Shown one piece after another: positions 1 to 5,403 of a DNA stretch of 9,998 bases (positions are counted from its first letter, which is position 1; each line of letters begins with the position of its first letter). The DNA comes from Ornithomonoglobus_A sp045537455 (GTDB lineage: Bacteria; Bacillota; Clostridia; UBA1381), in contig JAZSPM010000136.1 in assembly GCA_045537455.1 (NCBI GenBank), forward strand, positions 1 to 9,998, in the 5' to 3' direction. Position numbers and translations under genes: made by a program. The notes beneath the pieces are model-generated. The model did not search any database, had not been told where the DNA came from, and was given only the letters and a program-made list of their open reading frames with translations.

Positions 1-261
1 CCCATTGATGTCCCACAAGACCGAGATGGTGATTTTGAACCTCAAATTGTGCCTAAACGAAAGAAAGATATATCTGAAATTGAACAGAAAATCATCGCAA
101 TGTCGGCTAAAGGTATGACAACAAGACAGATTTCAGATATCATTGAAGATATTTACGGATTTGAAGTAAGTGAAAGTATGGTAACAGCGGTTACTAACAA
201 AATACTGCCTCGAATCGAAGAATGGCAACAAAGACCTCTATCTGCGGTATATCCGATATAA
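1..261 (+). pseudogene. IS256-family (Mutator-type) transposase fragment, cut at both ends
   Basis: The reading frame is open from base 1, so the fragment begins upstream of the window and the GTG at 49 is not the true start. The 86 residues seen match the N-terminal/central part of IS256-family DDE transposases: a VPQDRDGDFEP stretch, then IEQKIIAMSAKGMTTRQISD (a helix-turn-helix region), then ILPRIEEWQQRPLSAVYPI. In intact family members of about 400 aa, YPI runs straight into the first catalytic Asp region (roughly FIDAIH). Here a TAA follows YPI, and I could not find the remaining two thirds in any frame downstream. This is a dead remnant. Family assignment is from remembered conserved motifs and is strong; whether the upstream part is intact cannot be seen. 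Confidence 0.85.
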
Positions 262-447
262 AAGATTGGATCAATGTCAATAAAATAGACAGAAAAAGCT
301 TCAAAAAAACGAAATGAATCCGCAGTAATTCTTTTCTTTTCGTAGGACGATCGCATTTATTCCGCAGTTCACTTAACAACGAGCCTCAGCCTGTAAATGG
401 TATTGCGTGAGCAGGCGCATATAGGATTTATCATATGGTAAAGTGTA
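262..447. other. Non-coding interval between two IS remnants
   Basis: Both strands were read in all frames. No recognisable protein, RNA gene or promoter was found. It lies between the break point of the IS256-type fragment and the stop of the IS3-type OrfA remnant, where an IS3 OrfB would be expected on the minus strand. No OrfB DDE motif could be recognised. It is probably scrambled IS debris. Confidence 0.5.
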
Positions 448-613
448 TCAAGTCCTGTAGACGGATTTTTTAAAGATGTCAATGACCTCGTCTTTCTCAG
501 CAAGCTGTTTGCGAAGTGAGCGAATTTCAGATTCAAGTTCACGCTGACGTTTTTCGCTACGGTTTTGAATGCTTCGTCATAACGTGGGGTATTGTTCCTT
601 TTTTGATTGACAT
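448..613 (-). pseudogene. Decayed IS3-family OrfA (frameshifted, internally deleted)
   Basis: On the minus strand an ATG at 613-611 follows a good ribosome binding site (AGGAGG, 626-621) and reads MSIKK before the frame is lost. One base out, the frame continues as NNTPRYDEAFK, which resembles the start of IS3-family OrfA proteins. In the third frame it resumes as EKRQRELESEIRSLRKQLAE, then KDEVIDIFKKSV and a stop at 450-448. That last block is the leucine-zipper-like C-terminus typical of IS3/IS150 OrfA. Two frame changes and the loss of the helix-turn-helix middle section (intact OrfA is about 100 aa; about 50 residues remain) show that it is dead. The family call is an inference from motif order. 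Confidence 0.65.
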
Positions 614-658
614 GATAGTTCCTCCTGTGATTTTAGATTTGTTTTATACATCCATTCC

Positions 659-687
659 ATTATATCATACTTTTTTCTGCCTATCAA
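659..687 (-). promoter_or_regulatory. Intact promoter of the dead IS3-type OrfA
   Basis: On the minus strand there is TTGATA at 687-682, a 17-bp spacer, and a perfect TATAAT at 664-659. This is about 45 bases upstream of the OrfA start and its AGGAGG site. It should still fire leftward, into the IS debris. Confidence 0.65.
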
Positions 688-735
688 ATCTGAGCGGGTG
701 GCAAATGTAAATTATTTCACTTCAGATATAGATGG

Positions 736-768
736 TTGACAAAAGGACAAACCGGTAGAACATATAAA
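736..768 (+). promoter_or_regulatory. Possible weak promoter of the 43-aa ORF
   Basis: A perfect -35 box TTGACA lies at 736-741. The only -10-like sequences are CATATA (761-766, 19-bp spacing) and TATAAA (763-768, 21-bp spacing), so spacing is poor. It sits 20-50 bases upstream of the small ORF. If real, it is likely weak or regulated. Confidence 0.3.
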
Positions 769-788
769 TATTTAGAGGTGATTTCAAT

Positions 789-920
789 ATGACGGATATT
801 AAAATTGAAATAATACATTATAACAGAAAAGGAGAAGAAATAGATTTATCTTTAGTTGAAAACAAAATGTATATGAAAGAAATTGTAAAAAAAGTCATTA
901 ACAAAACTCTGCTTGAATAA
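789..920 (+). CDS. Small 43-aa protein of unknown function upstream of the recombinase
   Basis: The ATG at 789 is preceded by AGAGGTG about 10 bases upstream, a usable ribosome binding site. The protein starts MTDIKIEIIHYNRKGEEIDL, contains a lysine-rich helical-looking half (KMYMKEIVKKVINK) and ends at TAA 918-920. It has no Cys, no signal peptide and no membrane segment; it is small and charged. I do not recognise a named family. The recombinase promoter begins four bases after its stop, so it belongs to the recombinase end of the element. Small proteins beside large serine recombinases sometimes act as recombination directionality factors. That role is an untested inference here; a passenger or regulatory peptide is equally possible. 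Confidence 0.55.
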   Translation: MTDIKIEIIHYNRKGEEIDLSLVENKMYMKEIVKKVINKTLLE

Positions 921-923
921 AAT

Positions 924-952
924 TTGCATTATTCGGAGACCTGTGGTATAAT
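924..952 (+). promoter_or_regulatory. Promoter of the serine recombinase gene
   Basis: TTGCAT at 924-929, exactly 17 bp, then a perfect TATAAT at 947-952. The predicted start of transcription is near 959, giving a leader of about 43 bases before the GTG start. The -35 box lies inside the left arm of an inverted repeat (924-935 / 958-969). Confidence 0.75.
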
Positions 953-969
953 TTATTCGGATAATGCAA
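924..969. repeat. Inverted repeat bracketing the recombinase promoter (candidate operator)
   Basis: The left arm TTGCATTATTCG (924-935) pairs with the right arm CGGATAATGCAA (958-969), 11 of 12 positions matching, with a 22-base spacer that holds the -10 box. The left arm contains the -35 box; the right arm covers the expected transcription start. This position suits a dimeric repressor, or the recombinase binding its own promoter. It could also be a recombinase-binding half-site pair. The function is inferred. Confidence 0.55.
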
Positions 970-1001
970 TATGAAATCTTTTGAGAAAAGGAGGTCATAT
1001 T

Positions 1002-2594
1002 GTGAAAAATAATAATCGAACAGCTATTTATATAAGACTGTCAAAAGAGGATTTAAATAGCGGAGAGAATGAAAGTGAATCTATACAAAATCAAAAGTCT
1101 ATGCTTATAGATTATGCCGCTAAAAATCGTTGGGCTGTTTACAATATTTATTGTGATGAGGATTATAGCGGAGCCTATTCGGGTGCAGAAAATACACGTC
1201 CGGAGTTTAATAAAATGATAGAGGATGCACAAAGTGGAAAATTTGATATTATTCTTTGCAAAAGTCAGTCGAGATTCAGCCGTAATATGGAGGTGATAGA
1301 ACAATATATTCACGGGCGTTTTTCGGAATGGGGAATACGTTTTGTGAGTCTTATTGATAATGCGGATACTGAAGTTAAAGGTAATAAAAAAGCCCGACAG
1401 ATAAACAGTCTTATAAATGAATGGTACTTAGAAGATTTATCGGAAAATATAAAAGCAGTGTTTCGGGATAAGATGAAACGGGGTGAATATCTTGCAGCTT
1501 TTCCGCCATATGGATATTCAAAGAACCCTGATAATAAAAATCAGCTTATTGTAAATCCAAAAACATCGGCTGTGGTAAAACAGATATTTCAGTGGCATAG
1601 TGAAGGCTATGGAGCAACTAAAATAAGTCGTATGCTAAATGACAGAAATATTCCCAATCCACGAAAACAGCAAGAAATAGACGGACTCAGAAAAACTTAT
1701 TTTTACTTGCCTGAAGAAAAAGGAATATGGAGTACGACAACTATTGGTGATATTTTGAATAATCAGGTATATTGCGGTGATGTTGTGCAGCATACAAAGG
1801 AGAAGGTGAGTTACAAGTCAAAGCATATCAAAAAAGTTGAACATGAACAGAGGATTATTATACAGGATATGCATGAGCCGATAATAAGCCGTGAGGTTTT
1901 TGACCAAACGCAGAAAAGGCTTGCGATGCATCGTCACGCAACGGGAACAGGCAAAGTACATATTTTATCAGGTAAAGTATTTTGTAACTATTGCGGTAAG
2001 CCTATGCAGAAAAATCATTCTAAAAGTACAAAAGGAGATATTAATTATCTTAGATGCAGAGATAAATATGCTTATGCACAAAAAGAAAAATGCCCAACTC
2101 CAAATATAAGAATAGATACTGTTCTTTCTGCACTTGGGATGCAGCTTATTGAAAAATTCAAGGAAACAACAATAGAAAAATTAGATGAAGAGTATATTAT
2201 GAATGTTATAACAAAAACAAATGATGATACATCTTTTAAGCAGGCTGAAATAATGGATTTAACAAAAGAAGCAGAGAAGATAGAAAAAAGCCTTGAGCAT
2301 CTTTACAGTGACAGATTAAATGAAATCATTTCTCTTGAACAATATATAAGCTATAATAAGAGCTATAATGAAAAGCTTGAATCACTAAAGGTCAGAATAG
2401 CAGAAATAGAAAAAGAATTATCAACAAACAAAATTCCTGATACTAAAAAAATAAGAGAGAGTATTAAAGAGTATCTTGAGAAAAAAAGTATTGATAAAAA
2501 AATTATTGATAATCTTGTGGACAGAATAGAATTTGGCGAAATAAATCCCCAAACGGGAAAGCCTATGCTTAAAATCTTCTGGGCATGGGATTAA
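1002..2594 (+). CDS. Large serine recombinase (resolvase/invertase superfamily), 530 aa
   Basis: This is a site-specific integrase/excisionase of the large serine recombinase class (TndX/TnpX-like) that cuts and rejoins att sites through a phosphoserine intermediate. The GTG at 1002 is chosen because AGGAGG (989-994) lies seven bases upstream; the earlier in-frame TTG at 981 has no such site. The N-terminal catalytic domain (about 1-150) has the nucleophile Ser14 in YIRLSKED and Arg91/Arg94 in SQSRFSR. The recombinase domain follows (about 165-300, PPYGYSKNP ... GATKISRMLNDRNIPNP). Next is a zinc ribbon with Cys328/Cys331 (CNYC) and Cys352/Cys364, then a coiled coil (about 415-475) and a short basic C-terminal segment ending in FWAWD. 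Length and domain order are normal, so it looks intact. Codons are markedly A-rich compared with the metabolic genes downstream. It ends abutting the cut end of the cysteine-rich gene, as expected for a recombinase at one end of its element. Confidence 0.95.
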   Translation: MKNNNRTAIYIRLSKEDLNSGENESESIQNQKSMLIDYAAKNRWAVYNIYCDEDYSGAYSGAENTRPEFNKMIEDAQSGKFDIILCKSQSRFSRNMEVIEQYIHGRFSEWGIRFVSLIDNADTEVKGNKKARQINSLINEWYLEDLSENIKAVFRDKMKRGEYLAAFPPYGYSKNPDNKNQLIVNPKTSAVVKQIFQWHSEGYGATKISRMLNDRNIPNPRKQQEIDGLRKTYFYLPEEKGIWSTTTIGDILNNQVYCGDVVQHTKEKVSYKSKHIKKVEHEQRIIIQDMHEPIISREVFDQTQKRLAMHRHATGTGKVHILSGKVFCNYCGKPMQKNHSKSTKGDINYLRCRDKYAYAQKEKCPTPNIRIDTVLSALGMQLIEKFKETTIEKLDEEYIMNVITKTNDDTSFKQAEIMDLTKEAEKIEKSLEHLYSDRLNEIISLEQYISYNKSYNEKLESLKVRIAEIEKELSTNKIPDTKKIRESIKEYLEKKSIDKKIIDNLVDRIEFGEINPQTGKPMLKIFWAWD

Positions 2595-2597
2595 AAA

Positions 2598-3263
2598 TTG
2601 TACTTTAAACGGTCAACAGACATCGAACCTGTACCGTTTAACAGAGGGTTCTATTCTGTTGACTTAAAGTATTTCTTCAAGATTACGCTTGCGGTATTTA
2701 CAGGTGCAGGCAGACCTACAACAGTAGAAGGTCTTGCGACATTCAATAAGAAGGTAATTCTGTTTGGTTCAGAGGGTAATGCAAAGATGTTTGAATCTAA
2801 ATATAAAGAGGATGCATTTGATGCACAGCTCTGGAAAAAGACAAATATGCCTCATGCAGTAGTTGAAGTAGTTGACCCGATAACATTAGGTGCAAAGCTT
2901 GTTGACGTCAGAACAAAAAATAACTGTTGCTGTGATGACGATTTTGACCTTGCAAGTGTTCCTGAATCTGTTTGCAGAATATTTGATGATGAAATTGTTA
3001 CAAGTGGTGAATCAAAACGTGTTTTTGTATCGCTTGGAATATTCTCAATTATAAAGCTTGAGAGAAAGGTTCAGCTATTGATACCAAGCTATGACTTCTG
3101 TGTACCTCAGAAGGAATGTGTAGGTGCTACTGACGACAATCCTTGTGATTTGTTTGAAAGAATAGATTTCCCTGTAGATGAATTCTTCCCTCCTGAAAAA
3201 TGTGCTTTTTTAGAAGCCGGAGAAGACGATCCGTCAGAGCCTAAACCTGATTGTTGTTGTTAA
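2598..3263 (+). pseudogene. 3' part of a cysteine-rich clostridial protein gene, split by the element
   Basis: About 221 residues are open, but there is no plausible start: the first possible codon is a TTG three bases after the recombinase TAA, in the same frame and without a ribosome binding site. From memory, clostridial proteins of unknown function share the block DIEPVPFNRGFYSVDLKYFF, then GLATFNKKVILFGSEGNAK, LERKVQLLIPSYDFCVP and FPVDEFFPP; in those an N-terminal part of roughly 70-100 residues precedes the block. That part is missing here. The protein has 11 Cys, including CCC clusters at residues 110-112 and 219-221 (the C-terminus), and no membrane segment. Cys-rich soluble proteins in Clostridia are often spore-coat or exosporium parts; that role is inference. 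The coding frame is undamaged from the junction to the stop, so the split is recent, selectively maintained, or reversible by excision. Confidence 0.65.
2603..2669. repeat. Nested inverted repeats at the element/gene junction (candidate att site)
   Basis: CTTTAAACGGTCAACAGA (2603-2620) pairs with TCTGTTGACTTAAAG (2655-2669): nine perfect pairs, a 3-base bulge, then six more. Nested inside, TAAACGGT (2606-2613) is a perfect inverse of ACCGTTTA (2633-2640). Dyads of this scale just beyond a recombinase gene fit a serine-recombinase attachment site. The sequence is also coding, so chance and codon constraint cannot be excluded. Confidence 0.4.
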
Positions 3264-3268
3264 AAAAG

Positions 3269-3298
3269 AGCTGCCGTTATTTAAAACGGCAGCTTTTT
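3269..3298. terminator. Bidirectional intrinsic terminator between convergent genes
   Basis: AGCTGCCGTT (3269-3278) and AACGGCAGCT (3285-3294) form a perfect 10-bp stem with a 6-base loop. A T-run follows (to 3298) and an A-run precedes (3262-3267), so it works on both strands. It ends the cysteine-rich gene on the plus strand and the aldolase operon on the minus strand. Confidence 0.9.
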
Positions 3299-3300
3299 AA

Positions 3301-4221
3301 TTATATCGCATTAAATAAAGCAATCGGTTCAATATCACGCTCAGCTTTTATTTGCTGAAGCTCTTTTTTGAATTTTGCTTTTTCGTCCTTTGTTAAATCA
3401 GCGAACGGTCTTGGACTCAAGCCTGCATTAACTCCCATAAACTCAAATGCGGCTCTGATTGAAGCAATAGTACCGTATTGGAACATCTTTTCAAGAATCG
3501 CATTCGCAGTAAGAAGCTCTTTCTGTGCAGTTTCAAAATTGCCTTTTTTGAGATTTTCAACAGCTCTCATATATAAATCAGGCATAATGTTATAAGTTGA
3601 GCCGATAGCGGCATCTGCACCGGAGATTAGTCCTGAAAGAAGCATTTCATCACAGCCTGAATACAGCATAAAGTCTTTTCCCAATGATTCCTTTATACGT
3701 CCCATCATATAGTGGTCGGTTCCTGTATATTTTAAGCCTTCAACATTTTGAATTTTAGACAGTTTTTGGAACATTTCAACCGACGGTGTGTAGGTGGCTG
3801 TCTGAGCATAGATAATAAGTGGAAGGTCAGAGGCTTCTGCAATTTCGGAATAATATGTATACATCTCTTCAAGGTTGAGCTTGTAATGATATGAAGGTAC
3901 TGCGGAAACTGCCATACAGCCTGCTTTTTTTGCATGAGCCGCCATTTCAGCAGAATGCTTTGACGAAACTGCCGCAATATGTGCCGCAACAGGAACACGT
4001 CCGTTTGTGAGTTCACATACTGATTCTACAATCTCCATACGTTCTTCTGTATCAAGTATAGGTCCCTGACCTGTGTGACCTGTAATATAAAATCCGCCTA
4101 TATTCATGGAGGTTAACCAGTCGATAATCTCCTTTGTGCATTTTGCATCGTAGTTACCGTTCTTGTCAAACGGTGTGATAAGTGCAGGAATGATTCCTGT
4201 ATAATTACTTAATCTGTTCAT
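3301..4221 (-). CDS. nanA: N-acetylneuraminate lyase family aldolase (DapA/NanA superfamily), 306 aa
   Basis: Class I aldolase of the DHDPS/NAL TIM-barrel superfamily; the NAL branch splits sialic acid into N-acetylmannosamine and pyruvate in the cytoplasm. Visible active-site features are Tyr138 in LIIYAQ, Schiff-base Lys164 in EGLKYTG, Asp191-Glu192 in GCDEML, and Ser208 in AAIGSTYN. The last two patterns match substrate-contacting residues of characterised sialate lyases and favour NAL over dihydrodipicolinate synthase. One oddity is the pyruvate-carboxylate loop, which reads GHTGQG (48-53) instead of the usual GSTGE: His for Ser and Gln for Glu. Length is normal. The start ATG has AGGAG directly abutting the stop of the upstream sialidase-like gene, so the two are one operon with a 14-base gap. 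The substrate may be a sialic acid or a related 2-keto-3-deoxy sugar acid. Confidence 0.85.
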   Translation of the reverse strand: MNRLSNYTGIIPALITPFDKNGNYDAKCTKEIIDWLTSMNIGGFYITGHTGQGPILDTEERMEIVESVCELTNGRVPVAAHIAAVSSKHSAEMAAHAKKAGCMAVSAVPSYHYKLNLEEMYTYYSEIAEASDLPLIIYAQTATYTPSVEMFQKLSKIQNVEGLKYTGTDHYMMGRIKESLGKDFMLYSGCDEMLLSGLISGADAAIGSTYNIMPDLYMRAVENLKKGNFETAQKELLTANAILEKMFQYGTIASIRAAFEFMGVNAGLSPRPFADLTKDEKAKFKKELQQIKAERDIEPIALFNAI

Positions 4222-4235
4222 TTTTTTATTCTCCT

Positions 4236-5267
4236 TTATGATAAAATAATATCTTCTTTTTTGAAGCTGTAGCCTCTTATCTGAGCTTTGTCAGCATCGT
4301 CTTTTATATAGTTTACAACATATATCTCGCCGTCGTCAAACTGAACCCAGCCTGTGTAGCCTCCGTCGGGGGATGTGTTTCGGTCATAGTCGATAGGGAA
4401 TATTCTTGCATCCTGTTCAGCTCTGACGCTTTTGGTAAGGGTGTCTGCACTGAGAATTGCACCAAACATATTAGCCATTCCTTCGGGATGCTTAAAATGG
4501 AATCTGTATGTTACCATAACGCTACCGTCATTTAAAAAGCCTGTCGTAGGGCGGTGACCGCCACTCATAGGAGTATTGTAAACGCCCTCCCACGTTTCGC
4601 CTTTATCATACGAAATTGATTTCATCATATCATATCCCTGGAAAGAATTTTCTCGCATGAAAGCAACAAGTGTTCCATCCTCACATTCAAGTATTGATAC
4701 TTCACACAAGTTGTAACGTGGGTCAGCTCCGATTGTTACTCTGTCAGACCATGTTTTGCCGTTGTCATCACTGTACCACAGATACTGCTCAAGCTTGTCT
4801 GTTTCAAAATTTTTAAAATGTGCACCTATAAGCAAACGTCCGCATTTTAGCTGAGTGAGCTTGTCAGGAACGATACCCTTAAACGGAAGGATAAGCGGCT
4901 CACTCCAAGTGGTACCCTCTTTATCGCCAAACCATAAATACTGAACTGCGTTACGCTCGGAGTGAGTTCCTAAAGCCCCTTGTAATTTGTCGCAAATAAT
5001 TGCAAGAGTACCGTCATTGAGCTTTGAAATTCTTGCACAGTTAAAGAAATCTGTTGCTGTACCTTTTTCAGTAAGCGGCTTTTTCTCTGACCATGTTCTG
5101 CCTCTGTCAGTGCTTTCGCAAAGTACAAGCCTTGCATTCGTTCTGTCGACGTGATGTTCGCATTCACTAAATACGCATATAAGCTTGCCACTGTCAGTCA
5201 GTACTACGTCAGGCCATGCTTCGTATATTGATTTATCATTGCTCACAACATATTTTTCTATTGCCAT
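4236..5267 (-). CDS. Sialidase-like six-bladed propeller protein with Asp boxes (BNR family), 343 aa
   Basis: First gene of the operon with the sialate lyase. Canonical Asp boxes (S-x-D-x-G-x-T-W) are at residues 52-59 (STDRGRTW), 166-173 (SDDNGKTW) and 219-226 (SYDKGETW), with a degenerate one at 114-121. This repeat structure defines the sialidase/BNR_2 propeller fold. No signal peptide or cell-wall anchor is seen, so it should be cytoplasmic. The N-terminal motif that carries the first catalytic Arg in GH33 enzymes (YRIP/FRIP) reads EAWPDV here, with no Arg, so standard exo-alpha-sialidase activity is doubtful. It could act on an imported sialoside, an anhydro or modified sugar acid, or another glycoside. 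A GAAGG ribosome binding site (5276-5280) supports the ATG at 5267. Co-transcription with an NAL-type lyase supports a role in sugar-acid use. Confidence 0.8.
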   Translation of the reverse strand: MAIEKYVVSNDKSIYEAWPDVVLTDSGKLICVFSECEHHVDRTNARLVLCESTDRGRTWSEKKPLTEKGTATDFFNCARISKLNDGTLAIICDKLQGALGTHSERNAVQYLWFGDKEGTTWSEPLILPFKGIVPDKLTQLKCGRLLIGAHFKNFETDKLEQYLWYSDDNGKTWSDRVTIGADPRYNLCEVSILECEDGTLVAFMRENSFQGYDMMKSISYDKGETWEGVYNTPMSGGHRPTTGFLNDGSVMVTYRFHFKHPEGMANMFGAILSADTLTKSVRAEQDARIFPIDYDRNTSPDGGYTGWVQFDDGEIYVVNYIKDDADKAQIRGYSFKKEDIILS

Positions 5268-5299
5268 GTTTTTAACCTTCTTTCTGTATTGATAAGCTT

Positions 5300-5305
5300 A
5301 GTATA
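5300..5305 (-). promoter_or_regulatory. Likely -10 box of the sialidase-like/lyase operon
   Basis: On the minus strand TATACT at 5305-5300 lies 33 bases upstream of the ATG. The region 17 bp upstream reads TAGATT, a poor -35 match. A good -10 with a poor -35 is typical of an activator-dependent promoter, which suits the adjacent AraC-type gene. Confidence 0.45.
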
Positions 5306-5334
5306 ATACAATAAAATAAAAAAATCTATATAAA

Positions 5335-5361
5335 TATTGCTTATTTTTTTACTTGTATTGC
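5335..5361. promoter_or_regulatory. Direct-repeat pair, candidate AraC-type operator
   Basis: TATTGCTT occurs at 5335-5342 (TATTGC 5335-5340) and again from 5356 (TATTGC 5356-5361), exactly 21 bp apart, two helical turns. AraC-family half-sites are commonly direct repeats at this spacing. The pair lies upstream of the minus-strand operon promoter, and its second copy overlaps the -35 box of the araC-type gene. This would allow activation of the operon together with autoregulation. Function is inferred from spacing and place. Confidence 0.5.
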
Positions 5362-5386
5362 TTTTATGAGAATTTTATGATATAAT
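5358..5386 (+). promoter_or_regulatory. Promoter of the first AraC-type regulator, very short leader
   Basis: TTGCTT at 5358-5363, exactly 17 bp, then a perfect TATAAT at 5381-5386. Transcription should start near 5393, only about 11 bases before the ATG at 5404, so the transcript would begin inside the GGGGGTGAGG ribosome binding site. Either the leader is very short or a second promoter is used. Confidence 0.65.
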
Positions 5387-5403
5387 TGTCAGGGGGTGAG
5401 GAA

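Larger units (their letters stand above)
720..2600 (+). mobile_element. Recombinase-proximal end of an integrated element (other end not visible)
   Basis: The 43-aa ORF, the recombinase and their control region form the right end of an element. The right boundary is placed near 2594-2619, where the recombinase ends and conserved coding sequence of an unrelated cysteine-rich gene begins without a start site. The left boundary is unknown. No second copy of the junction sequence was found within the window, so the element probably extends past position 1 and includes the IS debris, or the left end has been lost. The coordinate 720 marks only where IS debris gives way to recombinase-linked sequence. 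Confidence 0.5.

Noticed and set aside
262..447. IS3 OrfB start on the minus strand
   Set aside because: All three frames contain stops within short distances, and no DDE-type motif or conserved OrfB start could be recognised.
516..710. 64-aa plus-strand ORF
   Set aside because: It runs antisense over the IS3 OrfA remnant and its promoter, and has no ribosome binding site or family resemblance.
981..1001. Recombinase start at TTG 981
   Set aside because: It would place AGGAGG inside the coding region. GTG 1002 has that site seven bases upstream and begins right before the conserved catalytic domain.
2598..2600. TTG as a genuine start codon for the cysteine-rich gene
   Set aside because: There is no ribosome binding site; the upstream bases are the end of the recombinase gene, and the family memory places conserved sequence before this point. 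It is treated as a gene fragment.
3732..4016. 94-aa minus-strand ORF in another frame of the lyase gene
   Set aside because: It lies wholly inside the well-supported aldolase gene, with low-complexity composition and no start signal.
3301..4221. Dihydrodipicolinate synthase (lysine pathway) as the function of the DapA-like gene
   Set aside because: The DEML and IGSTYN motifs and the operon with an Asp-box protein favour the sialate-lyase branch.
5268..5403. Riboswitch or attenuator in the first divergent intergenic region
   Set aside because: The region is AT-rich without a stable stem or known aptamer-like core, and promoter elements and repeats account for most of it.
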